Positions 27,253 through 39,418 are shown, numbered from the stretch's first letter. The stretch: DNA of 64,000 nt from CAVSVP01 sp963731125 (GCA_963731125.1 CAVSVP010000033.1:1-64000); one strand, 5' to 3'. Notes: generated by a model from the sequence alone, not told the origin. Made by a program: numbers and translations.

Positions 27253-28599
27253 TCAGAACTGATACTTCATCTCGAATCTGCCGAAGAAGGCCGTCGATGC
27301 GTCATCGGAAAAGGCGGAGCCTGGGAAGAACTGCCCTAGGATGAGTTTCAGCTCGAACTCTTCTTTCTGCTGGTGCCCGACGATTAAGTCCACCGCCTGA
27401 CCCAGCTTGCGGTGTACTCCGTCGGGATCGGTTTCGAGGTTGGTATCTCGCAACTCGTCGACGGCTTTGTTCTGGCGGTAATAGTGGTACACCAAATCGA
27501 TGGAGCTCCACTCCGAGGGGTGAACGCCCAACCCGAAAGTAAAGATCATTAGGTTGCTGAGCTCGGGATCCAGTACCTCTCCGTAGTACTGAAAGCTAGC
27601 TACACCTGTGAACTCGCCTTCATTTTCCTGGAGACCCGTTTGCCGAAAGTTTCGGTCAGGATCTCCCGGACCAGCGTCGCCGGAACCGAAAGCAAGGCCC
27701 GCCGTGACGGCCGGCTCCCAGGTGACGTCGAAGGTATAGCTGGCGCCGAGATCAAATCCCTGTCCAACGACGTCGTTGGCATCATCCTTACCCACAACAA
27801 GCGCCGCATCGAGCCAGTAATCAATCCGTGAACCGAGCTCGCCCAACGATTGAACACCCGCAAACAAGAGATCCTCGCCGTTTGGTTTGCGGTCATCGCG
27901 CGCCAGGAGATACAGGGTCGTCCTGGATTCATCAGGGTACGGCAGGTGAGTCAACGCGAAGTAGTTGTTAACACGCTCGTCCACGGTAGCATCGAGCAAA
28001 TCGCGTGGCAACCAGTTTAGGCGGTTCGCGGACAGCTCATATATCACTTGATTATCAAAAAGATACACTCGTGCACCATCCAACTCTTCGTCGTAAAGCC
28101 ATTGGCGCTCATCCTCGAAGTTTGACCGACCGAGCTGAAGCGAGAAGCCCGGATAAAGATCCCTGAGCGTTACATAGAGCTCTTTGACATCGAGACGCGT
28201 CGACAAGCTGGTGCTCCCATCCGGGGTCTCGGGCAGATAGAGCTTGGCCAATTCTAGGTCGAGGAAGCCGAACACGCGTTCGTTAAGCGTGAACGCCAGT
28301 GCAGCCTCAAGCTGGGGTTCTACGGCGAGAGTGTCGTCATCCTCTCGCGAGTCGAGATCGAGTTCCCGTGTCCATTCGGCGTCGATCTGAAGCTCGACCC
28401 CGTAACGCCAATTAGGCGCAAGCATGTGACGCGTTTCGGGAGGTTGATCGATATCAAGGTTCAAATCTCTGTCGGGATTTTTCTCAGCCCATGCCGTGGT
28501 GCAAAGACAGCTCATCAACAGCATGAGAGTCGGCCACACCAACATAGTTGCGCAGACTCGCCGCTGCACCGGTCGTCCCATGGCAAAATAAAGGAGCAA
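27253..28599 (-). CDS. AlgE-like (alginate export family) outer-membrane beta-barrel protein
   Basis: This protein of about 448 residues has a signal peptide (hydrophobic stretch, cleavage after TTAWA) and a long series of amphipathic strands ending in FGRFEMKYQF, a C-terminal phenylalanine typical of outer-membrane barrels. Strand motifs such as LGRSNFEDERQWLYDEELDG and LDLVYHYYRQ-like segments match the alginate-export (PF13372-type) family. The substrate is unknown. It lies 19 bp downstream of the histidine kinase on the same strand and may be controlled with it. The internal Met in MGRPVQRR (about 28581) is an alternative start. Confidence 0.8.
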   Translation of the reverse strand: MLLYFAMGRPVQRRVCATMLVWPTLMLLMSCLCTTAWAEKNPDRDLNLDIDQPPETRHMLAPNWRYGVELQIDAEWTRELDLDSREDDDTLAVEPQLEAALAFTLNERVFGFLDLELAKLYLPETPDGSTSLSTRLDVKELYVTLRDLYPGFSLQLGRSNFEDERQWLYDEELDGARVYLFDNQVIYELSANRLNWLPRDLLDATVDERVNNYFALTHLPYPDESRTTLYLLARDDRKPNGEDLLFAGVQSLGELGSRIDYWLDAALVVGKDDANDVVGQGFDLGASYTFDVTWEPAVTAGLAFGSGDAGPGDPDRNFRQTGLQENEGEFTGVASFQYYGEVLDPELSNLMIFTFGLGVHPSEWSSIDLVYHYYRQNKAVDELRDTNLETDPDGVHRKLGQAVDLIVGHQQKEEFELKLILGQFFPGSAFSDDASTAFFGRFEMKYQF

Positions 28600-28617
28600 G
28601 AACGAATTGGATAGACT

Positions 28618-30111
28618 CTAAGATACTGCGGTCTCGCTCGCCGCAAGATCTTCACGTTCACGCTCCGGTCGTTTAATAGCGGCTTGGCTTTGCGATTTTC
28701 GGCCATAATGCGTTCGGGTAAGCACAACGGTAAACGTGCTGCCTTGTCCAAGAGTGCTCTTAACGGTGATGTTCCCACCATGGGCTCGGACAAACGCCAG
28801 CGCCAGGCTTAAGCCCAACCCGTTGCCTTGTCTTGAGCGGCTCCGGTCGCAGCGGTAGAACCGTTTAAAGATGTGAGTTAACTCATCGGCCGACATACCG
28901 ATACCCGTATCCTCGATGGATAACTTGGCCCGCTGACCCTCATCGACTAACACGATCGTCACGTGTCCTCCAGCCGCCGTGTATTTCAAAGCATTGTCCA
29001 GAAGATTGGCGACCACCCGTTGCAACCGGTGCAGATCGCCCTCGATATGACAGTGCTTCGGCAAATCGGTAACGATGGTTATTTGCCTATCCTCGGCGAC
29101 CGTCTGAAACAGCTCGCAGGCGTTGAAAACGGTAGCAACGAAATCGATGTCTGAAATTTTCAGTTTGGCTGCACCGGATTCCGCCTCGGCAATATCCAGC
29201 GTGATGTTAATAATCTCCAGCAGGCGGTCGCATTCCTCAGTGGTGTTGACCGCCAGCAACTCCCATTCTGTTGTTGACTCGTCGCCGGCCAAGGCCATCT
29301 CGGCAGCGGCACGGATTCGTGCGACTGGGCTTCTGAGGTCGTGGGCCAGGTTGTCGGTCATCTCACGCATCCCGATAATCAGGGCCTGAATGCGGTCGAG
29401 CATCGTGTTAAAGGTCTGCGCCAACCGGTCGAGCTCATCGCCCCGAGAGTCGACAACCACCCGCCGATCCAACGCCCCGTCCGCAATCTCGGTCGCCGTC
29501 CGTGTGACCTCCTCGACGCCGCGCAACGCTCGTCGCGCCATGAACCAGCCCATGGGACCTCCGAGCAGAATGACGGCCACAAGCGTAATGAGAAATCCGT
29601 TCAGAAAAGCCTCGATGAACTCATCGTCTTCCTCCAGGGTCTGTCCCAGCTCAAGTACCACACCGGGCGCAATGTTTCCATAAATAACACGCACGTCGTG
29701 CTCGCGCTGAGGCAGGGTGAGAGTTTCCAGTATCGGTTCATCGGCGCTGTCGAACTGTCGTAAGATCTCGCGCGGCACGCCCAATCCCGACCACGAAGAA
29801 AGATCTGTAGCCGTAAGCTGACGACCGTCGGACGTCCACAGACGAAAGAAGGAATCGTTTGCCTCTTCGCCTTGGGTTTCCAGGGTCATCTCGGTCTTAA
29901 CTTTGTCGAGCCCTCCTATCCGCATAAAAGTGACGAACTCTTCGATGTCATCTTCCAGATCCTCGTCGGTGCGCTCTTGCACGATAGCCACCATGAATAA
30001 ATAAATAAGCACAAAGGCCAGCGTAGAGGAGGCTGCAAAGATACCGGCATACCAGATCGTTAGGCGCAGCGCGAGCGTGTGCCGCAGGCTACGGAGTGTT
30101 TTTAAGAACAT
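28618..30111 (-). CDS. Sensor histidine kinase
   Basis: This 497-residue membrane kinase has two transmembrane helices (about residues 15-40 and 170-195) around a periplasmic sensor rich in Glu/Asp, then a HAMP domain, a HisKA domain with MTDNLAHDLRSPVARIRAAA (phosphoacceptor His), and an ATPase domain with NLLDNALKY, IEDTGIGMS and GNGLGLSLALAFVRAHGG. It overlaps its response regulator by 23 bp. Ligand unknown; the acidic sensor suggests a cation or envelope signal, which is speculation. Confidence 0.93.
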   Translation of the reverse strand: MFLKTLRSLRHTLALRLTIWYAGIFAASSTLAFVLIYLFMVAIVQERTDEDLEDDIEEFVTFMRIGGLDKVKTEMTLETQGEEANDSFFRLWTSDGRQLTATDLSSWSGLGVPREILRQFDSADEPILETLTLPQREHDVRVIYGNIAPGVVLELGQTLEEDDEFIEAFLNGFLITLVAVILLGGPMGWFMARRALRGVEEVTRTATEIADGALDRRVVVDSRGDELDRLAQTFNTMLDRIQALIIGMREMTDNLAHDLRSPVARIRAAAEMALAGDESTTEWELLAVNTTEECDRLLEIINITLDIAEAESGAAKLKISDIDFVATVFNACELFQTVAEDRQITIVTDLPKHCHIEGDLHRLQRVVANLLDNALKYTAAGGHVTIVLVDEGQRAKLSIEDTGIGMSADELTHIFKRFYRCDRSRSRQGNGLGLSLALAFVRAHGGNITVKSTLGQGSTFTVVLTRTHYGRKSQSQAAIKRPEREREDLAASETAVS

Positions 30112-30766
30112 AACCGATCCCGCGCACGGTATGAATCAGTGGTGGGCTGAAACCCTTGTCGATCTTGTCGCGCAACCTGCAGATCCGCGATTCCACTACA
30201 TTCGTCTGCGGATCGAAGTTGTAATCCCAAACATGCTCCATGATCATTGTCTTGGAAACCACTCGCCCGGCGTTACGGGCGAGATATTCCAGCAGGGAAA
30301 ACTCCCGCGGCTGGAGGGCGATTTTGTTGTCTCCACGCATAACCACGCGGGTGAGTAAATCGATAGACAGATTGCCAACGGTGATCCCCGTGGGCTCGGG
30401 TGTGTTGTTCGCACGGCGAATCAAAGCCTGAATGCGCGCCAGCAACTCGGAAAAAGCAAAGGGCTTGGTAAGGTAGTCATCGCCACCCGCGCGGAGCCCT
30501 TCCACGCGCTCATCAACCGATCGCTTGGCGCTTAAAATGATAACCGGCAAAGTGATGCGGCGTTGCCGCAGCTGGTCAATGATTGCAAGTCCGTCTAGCC
30601 CCGGCAGCATGATGTCGATCACCGCCGCGTCGTAGGACGAACTGAGGGCCATCTGCAGCCCGGTCTTACCGTCACTTGCATGCTCGACGACAAAACCGGC
30701 CTGTCTCAGCCCCTTGCCAACGAAGGAGGTAATCGTTAAGTCATCTTCAATCAGCAATAAGCGCAT
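30089..30766 (-). CDS. OmpR-family response regulator
   Basis: This 225-residue regulator has a receiver domain with phospho-acceptor Asp in DAAVIDIMLPGLDG and Lys in YLTKPFAF, then a winged-helix domain (LLTRVVMRGDNKIALQPREF; VVESRICRLRDKID; HTVRGIGYVL). It is the partner of the kinase at 28618. Likely targets are the barrel gene downstream or the divergent acidic protein gene at 31129. The 360-bp gap 30767-31128 contains no visible gene. Confidence 0.95.
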   Translation of the reverse strand: MRLLLIEDDLTITSFVGKGLRQAGFVVEHASDGKTGLQMALSSSYDAAVIDIMLPGLDGLAIIDQLRQRRITLPVIILSAKRSVDERVEGLRAGGDDYLTKPFAFSELLARIQALIRRANNTPEPTGITVGNLSIDLLTRVVMRGDNKIALQPREFSLLEYLARNAGRVVSKTMIMEHVWDYNFDPQTNVVESRICRLRDKIDKGFSPPLIHTVRGIGYVLKNTP

Positions 30767-31128
30767 CGTTGGACAGCCTGCTTCTTCTCTTCACCGGCGC
30801 ACCGCAAACCGGGCGCCAGGTACCCGTACCCGCATTCATCTCCAACATCTGAGGGCACAGGGAGCGATCTGCCGCGCCGGCCCAGCATGTTTTTTACTGT
30901 AATACCGCTCTGCCCTGTGTTTGTCACCTCACTATAAAGGACCGGCTCAGGGCTTGTCTATGTGCGGTCACGCTTATCCCCTTATATTGCCAAATGGTCA
31001 TGTTCAGATCATCTTTCGGTCAGGTTGATTGGGTAGCATTCAAGTTGTCGAAGACTTAGGGCAATCGCCGATGTTATCGGCAATTCGTACTTGCGACTAT
31101 CAATGACAAAAGAGCAGGAGTAACCGAA

Positions 31129-32067
<939 letters not shown>

Positions 32068-32097
32068 GGCTCCAATGCAATCTACTTGAGATTGATG

Positions 32098-32146
32098 GAT
32101 TCCATTCGCATCTCGCACCATGACGCTAGCGAAGGCGAATGGAGTC
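32098..32146. other. Hairpin-forming inverted repeat
   Basis: GATTCCATTCGC (32098-32109) pairs with GCGAATGGAGTC (32135-32146) with one mismatch around a 25-base loop. It lies between the convergent acidic protein and glutamate dehydrogenase genes. There is no T run, so it is not a standard terminator. Confidence 0.4.
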
Positions 32147-32197
32147 CCAACCGTTTGCACCGTTCAAGATTCCAGAGAATTTCACGCCTGCCGTCAC

Positions 32198-35100
32198 CTA
32201 ACAAGACATATCGCCTTGTGAAATAACCGCTAGCCCCTGTTCAAGCAGCGGCCGGCATTGGTGGCTGGCAACGATAAGCATGGAGATATCGAGCGTCTTA
32301 AAGGCTTTCAGTTCATTTAATCGCTGCTCTAGCCGCTTTACCACGGGGAAGCGTTTAGCAATCCAGGTCTCCAGCACAGCATTTGCATCGTCAGAGGGAT
32401 TCGGCGTCAGAATACAGGCGGTAAGTGCGCGTTGCTGTGCGTACAAGTCATCAATTAGAGCCGCGATAGCATGCTTGTGCCAGTAACCCTCCGGAGTCAA
32501 CTGACCTGCCTGAGCGCGCATCCAGGCAAGCCCAAAGCGGGCGCCGACAGCGAAGTAAAGTCGGCCGGCTTGAGGTAGGGGGACGCCACTGGCCTGGGCG
32601 ATCTGCACAATATCGCAGCCTGCCGTCAGCGGTTCCAGGCTGGCAATCCGTCTTGCCAGCTCTGGTGGTACGCCTTGCTCGACGTAGGTCGCGCTGCACT
32701 GGTTCAAAGTGGCTTGTTCCTCTGGCGTCAGAACCGTGTCCAAACAAGCGCTCAGGATAGCAATACCGGGACCAAATTGCGCGGCGGTTGTCGTCATGTT
32801 CAGCGGGTCATCGCCGTTACGCAAAAACCATAGCGTCATATGCTCCACCAAACGGTTGGTTTCAAGCATCAGGGCGGTCTGCAAAGCCGCCGGCACCCGA
32901 TTGTCAAGGGCCTCGATACCTTCCCACAGCGTGCGCAGATCAAACACATCACGGGTGACGGCGTAGGCACGGGCGACGTCGGCATCGGATACGCCGAGCT
33001 TTTCTTGCATGTCATTCACAAAACCGCTGCCGACGCGGTTGATCATGCTGTTGACGACGCTGGTGGCAATAATTTCACGGCGCAGCGGGTGGTGCTCAAG
33101 AAAATCCCGGTAGTCTTCCCGCATTGGCGCGGGAAAATAATGCACCAGGTCTTGCGCTAGCAGGGGATTGTCGGGCAGATCGGAAGCTAACAATTCGTTA
33201 TAGACGGCCAATTTGGTATAGGCCAGCAAAACAGCAATTTCCGGGCGGGTCAGCCCGAGTCCGGCAGTCCGTCGTTGGCTCAGCGTATCGTCATCGGGCA
33301 GAAACTCGATAGCCCGGTTAAGCTGGCCGCCGCGCTCCAGTACCTGCATTACCCGCATTTTTCGATCGATACTTTCTACCGCCTGGGCCTGGGCCAGGCT
33401 GATGGCCTGGGTTTGCAGATAGTTGTCCCGCAGAACCAGACGGGCAACCTCATCGGTCATCGCCATGAGCAGGGTATCCCGCCGCTCACGAGTCAATCGA
33501 CCCGTAGCGACGGCGGCGTTTAATGCAATCTTGATGTTGACTTCATGGTCCGAGCAATTAACGCCCGCGGCATTATCGATGGCATCGGTATTGATACGGC
33601 CGCCGCGCAGGGCATACTCGATACGGGCACGCTGGGTCAGGCCCAGGTTGGCTCCCTCACCGATTACCCGACAGCGGAGCTCCCTGGCATCGATGCGGAT
33701 GGCATCGTTGCTGCGATCCCCGGCTTCGGCATGGCTTTCCGTGCCGGCCTTGACGAAGGTGCCGATACCGCCGAACCACAGTAGGTCTACCGGGGCGCGC
33801 AACAGCGCCTGGATTAGCTCGTTGGGGGTAACCGCATCCTTGGTGATAGCAAAGACCTGCTGAATTTCTGGAGTCAAGCGAATCACCTTGGCCCGACGCT
33901 CGAAAATGCCGCCCCCTTTAGCCAGCAGGGCGGCATTGTAGTCGCTCCAAGTCGAGCCTGGCTGGACGAACAGTCGTTGGCGCTCGTGCCGGCTTAGTTC
34001 GGGATCGGGATCGGGATCGACAAAAATATGGCGATGGTTAAAGGCGCCTAACAGCTTGATATGGCGGGATAGCAGCATGCCATTGCCAAACACATCCCCC
34101 GCCATATCGCCCACACCGACAACGGTAATATCCTGAGACTGAGTATCAATGCCCATCTCCCGGAAGTGGCGCTTTACCGCTTCCCAGGCGCCCCGGGCGG
34201 TGATGCCCATTTTCTTATGGTCGTAACCCGCCGATCCTCCGGAAGCAAAGGCGTCATCCAACCAAAAGCCGGATGCCTGGGAAACCCGGTTGGCGATATC
34301 CGAAAAGGCGGCTGTGCCCTTATCGGCGGCAACCACGAGGTAGGGGTCGGCTTCGTCCCAGCACAACACATCCCTGGGCGGCACGATTTGACCCTTTTTG
34401 ATATTGTCGGTGAGATCCAGCAGGCCGTGAATGAAAAGTCGGTAGCACTCGATGCCCTCGGCCAAAAGAGCCTCGGTTCCGCCATCGCCGGGTGGGCGTT
34501 TGACGACGAAGCCCCCCTTGGCGCCCTCCGGAACAATGACCACGTTTTTGACCCGCTGGGCCTTGAGCAGGCCAAGAATTTCAGTGCGAAAATCCTCGAG
34601 CCGGTCAGACCAGCGCAGGCCGCCACGGGCCACTTTGCCGGCGCGCAGGTGCACGCCCTCCAGCCGCGGCGAATAGACAAAGATCTCGAAGCGCGGTCTA
34701 GGAAGGGGCAAATCCTCAATCAGCAGGCTGTCAAACTTAAAGGACAGATAAGGCTTGGTAACGCCTTGGTCTGTGGCTTGAAAATAATTAGTCCGCAGTG
34801 TCGCCTCGATAAGGTTAAGAAACCGCCGTAGAATACGGTCCTCATCGAGGCTGACGAGTTGTCCAGTTCTCTGTGGAATGCCTGCAGGAAGGATTCACCG
34901 GAGTGATTCTCAGCGGTCGTGTTCGGTGCGAAACGGGCGGTAAACAATTCAATCAGACGCCGGGTAAGATCAGCATTATTGTTGAGCGTCTGTTCCATGT
35001 AGGCCTGACTGAACGGAATGCCAAGCTGGCGCAGATACTTGCAGTACGCCCGAAGTATCACGATTTCCCGCCAGGTTAAAGCCGCCCGCAATACCAGGCT

Positions 35101-35625
35101 GTTAAAGCCGTCGTTTTCTACGGCGCCGAGCCAGACCCGGATGAAGGTCTCGCGAAACGCATCTTGCACTTCTTCCAGGTTGACGTAAAAGACACCACCG
35201 GTAACCATACCGAAATCTTGAAGCCAAACCGGGTCTACTCCACCTGCCGGACGCACTTGATAGGGAAAATCCTCCATAATTTGCAAGCCCATGTTCTCGA
35301 GCATGGGCAGGACAACCGACAGAGGAACCGGTTGCCCGGCCTGATAGAGACGCAGACGCAATTCGGGTTGTGCCGCTTTGGGTGCACGATAGAGATGAAT
35401 GGCCAGTTGCCCGTTAGCCAGCACCTGCTCAATGTGAGCGATGTCGGTCAGTGCGATTTGCTCTGAGTAACGCTCACGGTAGGCGCTGGCGAAAGCCTTC
35501 TCATAACGATCATATAGGCGTGCGGCTTGTTCTTCGGTCAGAGTCGCCGATAGCGCCTCCCGCAACCGGTTTTGCCAGATCTGGGTTAAGGTTTCCGTGG
35601 GTTCAGGAGTGGTCCTTATCGTCAT
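32198..35625 (-). pseudogene. NAD-specific glutamate dehydrogenase, short form, one frameshift
   Basis: Two reading frames, 34720-35625 and 32198-34711, form one protein of about 1140 residues if a single C is restored near 34858-34862 (giving RELDQLVSLDEDRILRRF). The catalytic part shows LRAGKVARGGLRWSDRLEDF, VVPEGAKGGFV, ITARGAWEAVKRHFREMG and VVGVGDMAGDVFGNGML, typical of the large NAD-GDH family (about 1600 residues in Pseudomonas). The N-terminal roughly 450-residue ACT-like region is absent, yet ATG 35625 follows GAGGGA, so the short form may be natural. The enzyme deaminates glutamate to 2-oxoglutarate, serving GabT-type transamination. Confidence 0.82.
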
Positions 35626-35721
35626 GGTGCTATTCCCTCAGAAAGACTCGATGAAAACTGCCGACAGCCGCTCCACAGAGAGTCGGCTGCCGGCAGGTGT
35701 GACTTCAAACAAGCCGAAGGC

Positions 35722-37197
35722 TTAGGGGAAGGGAGGACGGAGAGGTTCGGCACCAGGGGTCAAGTCGGAGTGGCCGGTGATAATCTCTTCTCTGACGATC
35801 TTGCTGGCGTCTGCACGTCCATAGACCGACAAGGCCCAGAGATAGAGCACGGCGCCGAACGCCGTCCAGCCCAGAAAAATGGCCCATTCCTGAGGCCAGA
35901 CTAGCGCCGCCGGACTGCCGGGAAGGTAGAGAACAGCGATCCCGGCAGACAGCAGCAAAGCGGCATAACCGACGAGATTACCGTGCTTGACCATGAAGGG
36001 ACGATTCATTTGCGGTTCCTTCCGCCGCAGAATAAGAAAGGAAAGCGCGACCATCCCGTAGGCAACAATAATTCCCAGACCGCCGGCGTCCACCAGCCAT
36101 ACCAGAGCCTTGCGGCCAAACAAGGGGGCTGCCACCGAGAGCACACCGACCAGCAAGATGGCATAGTAAGGGGTGTTATATTTAGGATGCAACTTGCCGA
36201 GAAAGCGGGGCAGCATATGGGAATGGGCCAAGGCATAGATAGCGCGGCTGCCGCCGATAAGAAACGCGTTCCAGCTGGTGATGATTCCACCAACACCGGC
36301 GAGCACCAAGAGCTTGCCCGCCCAGCTGCCACCCAGTACCGCCGCTGAGGCATCTGCTGTCACGAGCTCGGAAGCCGCCATCTGCTCCTCGGTCAGTGCC
36401 AGTGCAACACCGAGAATAATAAGAGCGTACCAGGCGACCGCCATTAAGACAGAAAAAATAAGGCAGACGCCGATTTGTTTATAGGGGAGATCGATTTCTT
36501 CCGCCGCCTGGGGAATCACGTCGAAACCGACAAACATAAAGGGCACCATAATCAACACGGCCATTAATCCCTTGGCGCCGTCAACGAAGAGCGGCTCCAG
36601 GTTAGCGCTGTTGCCATTGAAGAGGGCGCCGGTGACAAACATGATGCCGACCACGAGGATCAGAACTGTTACCACTGTTTGAATCACGGCTGCCATTTTT
36701 ATCCCCAATATGTTAATGATTACCATGAGGATAGAGCCAAGGATGCCTACCAATGCCCAGGTAAAGTAGACATCCCAACCGGCGATGGTCCATAAGTAGC
36801 CGACTTTGTAATTGGGGAAGAGGTATTCGACCACCGTAGGTAAGGCGACGGCCTCAAAGGCCACCACCGAAACGTATCCTAAGACGATTGCCCACGTACA
36901 GATAAAGGAAGCGGTCGCGCCCATGGCGCGGAAACTGAAGACGTGTTCACCGCCGACCAGTGGCATGGCTGCAGTGAGTTCCGAGTAAGTCAAGCCGATC
37001 AAAATAACGGCAACGCCGCCAATCAAAAAAGCGCCAATGGCGCCAAAGGCGCCTGCAGTCTGGACCCAGTTCCCGGCCAGGACGACCCAACCCCAGCCGA
37101 TCATGGCCCCAAAGGCAAGTGCCAGGATCTCCTTTCTTGCTAGGCACCGGATAAATTTACCTTCCTGCGGAAGGACTTCTGATGCGACTTTCGACAT
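35722..37197 (-). CDS. APC-family amino-acid permease
   Basis: This 491-residue, 12-span protein of the amino acid-polyamine-organocation superfamily has ALAFGAMIGWGWVVLAGNWV at span 1, GLTYSELTAAMPLVGGEHVF, and PFMFVGFDVIPQAAEEIDLP in the middle, all typical of this group. It probably imports the amino acid or amine degraded by the surrounding genes (inference). It lies upstream of the glutamate dehydrogenase on the same strand, about 100 bp away, and is divergent from the regulator gene. Confidence 0.9.
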   Translation of the reverse strand: MSKVASEVLPQEGKFIRCLARKEILALAFGAMIGWGWVVLAGNWVQTAGAFGAIGAFLIGGVAVILIGLTYSELTAAMPLVGGEHVFSFRAMGATASFICTWAIVLGYVSVVAFEAVALPTVVEYLFPNYKVGYLWTIAGWDVYFTWALVGILGSILMVIINILGIKMAAVIQTVVTVLILVVGIMFVTGALFNGNSANLEPLFVDGAKGLMAVLIMVPFMFVGFDVIPQAAEEIDLPYKQIGVCLIFSVLMAVAWYALIILGVALALTEEQMAASELVTADASAAVLGGSWAGKLLVLAGVGGIITSWNAFLIGGSRAIYALAHSHMLPRFLGKLHPKYNTPYYAILLVGVLSVAAPLFGRKALVWLVDAGGLGIIVAYGMVALSFLILRRKEPQMNRPFMVKHGNLVGYAALLLSAGIAVLYLPGSPAALVWPQEWAIFLGWTAFGAVLYLWALSVYGRADASKIVREEIITGHSDLTPGAEPLRPPFP

Positions 37198-37528
37198 GAT
37201 TAAAGACTCCCAGATTATAAAAAGAGAACAGAAATGTCGCCTGACGCCAAGAGAAACAGCCTCTTCGCAGCTTGTCAGATGAAACTTCGGGAAGCACCCG
37301 TATGAGCTTTAGTTGTTTCTGTGACCTTACTGGCTCCGGTAGCACCAGCAACCAGGTATATTGTGTCTAGTCTTGGGAAAAATCGTTTTTGGCAGGACTT
37401 GCATTAGGCTTTCTCCTTTAGTGATCATCAATAACAACTGTTTTTTTATGTGTTGCCATTTAAATATATCAGGGAAATCTTCAAGGCAAGGCTATCTTCG
37501 TAAAGCAGTGGTGAGAGAAATTTTATGT

Positions 37529-37548
37529 TTGTTGAAAATAATAAACAA
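37529..37548. promoter_or_regulatory. Operator candidate between permease and regulator
   Basis: TTGTTGAAAATAATAAACAA lies in the 575-bp AT-rich gap (37198-37772) between the divergent permease and XRE-cupin genes. It has the same TTGTT-N10-AACAA layout as the site upstream of gcdH. No gene is evident in the remainder of the gap. Confidence 0.55.
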
Positions 37549-37772
37549 CAGAAAGAGGTATAATGCAAGATTGATCTAGTGACAATAAGTTAAGCTAATG
37601 AATATAAATAAAAATTAGATTAAAGTTGTGTAACGATCGGATAAAAATTACGGTATATGGATAAAAAATTATTAAAATCAATTAATTATATTGTTTTTAA
37701 ACCTTCGATTCCGAATTCGGATACACTACAAATGCGTAAATTACCCTACTTTTACTCAGCAGGAGGTTTAAG

Positions 37773-38345
37773 ATGTTGAACGAGGTCTGGCGTCTACGTG
37801 AAGAGGAATTTAACGTGGGAGCCCGCCTGCAAGCGATTCGCGAGAGTCGTGGTTTATCTCAGCGTGCACTCGCCCGGCGTGCCGGCGTGACCAACGGCAC
37901 CATCTCGCTCATCGAACAGAACAAAAATAGCCCTTCCGTCGCCTCGCTTAAGAAGGTACTCGATGGTATTCCTATGTCACTTGCGGAGTTCTTCGCTCTT
38001 GAGCTGCCGCGCCAGGATGAAGTGTTCTTCAAGGTAGACGAATTGGTGGAATTAATGCAAGGCCCTATTTCATTTCGTCAGCTCGGCGGAGGGAACCGCC
38101 GACTGGAAATTCTCTATGAGCGATACGCGCCGGGTGCCGATACCGGTGAATCCATGCTGCGCCATGAAGGCGATGAGGGAGGTATCGTGATAAAGGGCAG
38201 AATCGAGATTACGGTGGGGGAACAGAGGCGTGTGTTAGGGCCAGGAGATGCATACTTCTTCGATAGCCGTATGCCCCATCGTTTCTGCAATATAGGGGAG
38301 AAGGAGTGTGAAATTATCAGTGCTTGTTCGCCGCCTTATCTCTAA
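37773..38345 (+). CDS. XRE-cupin transcriptional regulator (PuuR-like)
   Basis: This 190-residue protein has an N-terminal helix-turn-helix (RLQAIRESRGLSQRALARRA then NGTISLIEQNKNSPSVASL) and a C-terminal cupin domain (LRHEGDEGGIVIKGRIEITV; GDAYFFDSRMPHRFCN). The architecture is that of PuuR, the putrescine-utilisation repressor. It probably senses an amine or amino acid and controls the catabolic genes here; three matching palindromes are candidate sites. AGGAGG lies seven bases before ATG 37773. Confidence 0.92.
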   Translation: MLNEVWRLREEEFNVGARLQAIRESRGLSQRALARRAGVTNGTISLIEQNKNSPSVASLKKVLDGIPMSLAEFFALELPRQDEVFFKVDELVELMQGPISFRQLGGGNRRLEILYERYAPGADTGESMLRHEGDEGGIVIKGRIEITVGEQRRVLGPGDAYFFDSRMPHRFCNIGEKECEIISACSPPYL

Positions 38346-38439
38346 GCATGACGTAAGCAATCGCCAGGTGCTTTATGAGACGAGGCAGTTGGGTTGACAT
38401 CACTGACAGCAAGAACAATAAAAAGGAAAATTATTCCAT

Positions 38440-39413
38440 ATGCAGCGTGCCGGCATCGGATCTCATCCCCTGGTTTCGGTTATTATGATTTTTCTAAATG
38501 CCAAGGCCTTTATGGCGGAAGCCATAGCAAGCGTTTTCGGCCAAACTTATCCGCGCTGGGAACTTCTGCTAATTGATGATGGCTCCAGCGATGCCAGCAC
38601 CGCAATCGCTAGGTCTTATCATGAGTGCTCGTCGGACAGAGTCCGCTATCTTGAACATCCCGGTCATCTAAATCGCGGGATGAGCGCCTCGCGTAATCTG
38701 GGTCTAAGCCAGGCCCGGGGCGACTATATTGCTTTCCTCGATGCCGACGATGTCTGGTTTCCTCATACGCTGGAACAGCAGGTGGCCACGCTAAGTACCC
38801 ATCCTGCCGCTGGCATGGTTTTTGGTGCAACAGAATACTGGTATAGCTGGACCGGAAACCCAGAAGATAATGCGCGCGACAGCTGTGACTTTTGTAATGG
38901 TAGCGGAGGCAAGTTAAACACTCTGTTAACACCCCCTGAATATCTTATTCGCTTTCTGGAAGATACCTCGGCACTACCGGGTATCTGCAGTCTAATGGCG
39001 CGCCGGACGGTGGTCGAAGCGGTGGGGGGGTTTGAAGAACAGTTCCGTAGCCTTCACGAAGATCAAGCCTTTTTGGCTAAGATGGCGCTGCATACGCCTA
39101 TCTATATGGCCGAGCACCGCTGGGCCCACTATCGCCGCCACCCCAATTCTACTTGCGCGGTGGCCGAACGCAACGGCCAGGTGCCGGCAGCTAACGCCTT
39201 CTTTTTAAATTGGCTCAGCAGTTATTTACGCAAACACAACGTCAATGATTCCAGGGTTTGGGCCGCATTGCAGAAATATCATTAGACTTCTTGCAAAGCG
39301 CTGAGACGCCGAATCCCTATCGGATGGCAGAGTTGAGCGGTGCTGACATGCTTAGCCTGGAGCGCTATAGTCTGACGGATTGCGAGGTCTATTCACTCTC
39401 GCGGGTACGTTGA
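38440..39413 (+). pseudogene. Family 2 glycosyltransferase with apparent C-terminal frameshift
   Basis: The uninterrupted frame 38440-39285 encodes 281 residues of a GT-A glycosyltransferase: SVIMIFLNAKAFMAEAIASV, LLIDDGSSDAS, and YIAFLDADDVWFP with the DxD metal site. It stops after LQKYH. Restoring one A in AAATATC near 39275 continues it as KISLDFLQSAETPNPYRMAE through DCEVYSLSRVR to TGA 39411-39413, six bases before the methyltransferase start. The catalytic domain is complete in either case, so the gene may be functional. It begins a three-gene glycan operon. Confidence 0.75.
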
Positions 39414-39418
39414 ATGCA

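Noticed and set aside
34166..34831. 221-codon plus-strand frame over glutamate dehydrogenase
   Set aside because: The opposite strand carries highly conserved NAD-GDH motifs; this frame is a mirror artefact.
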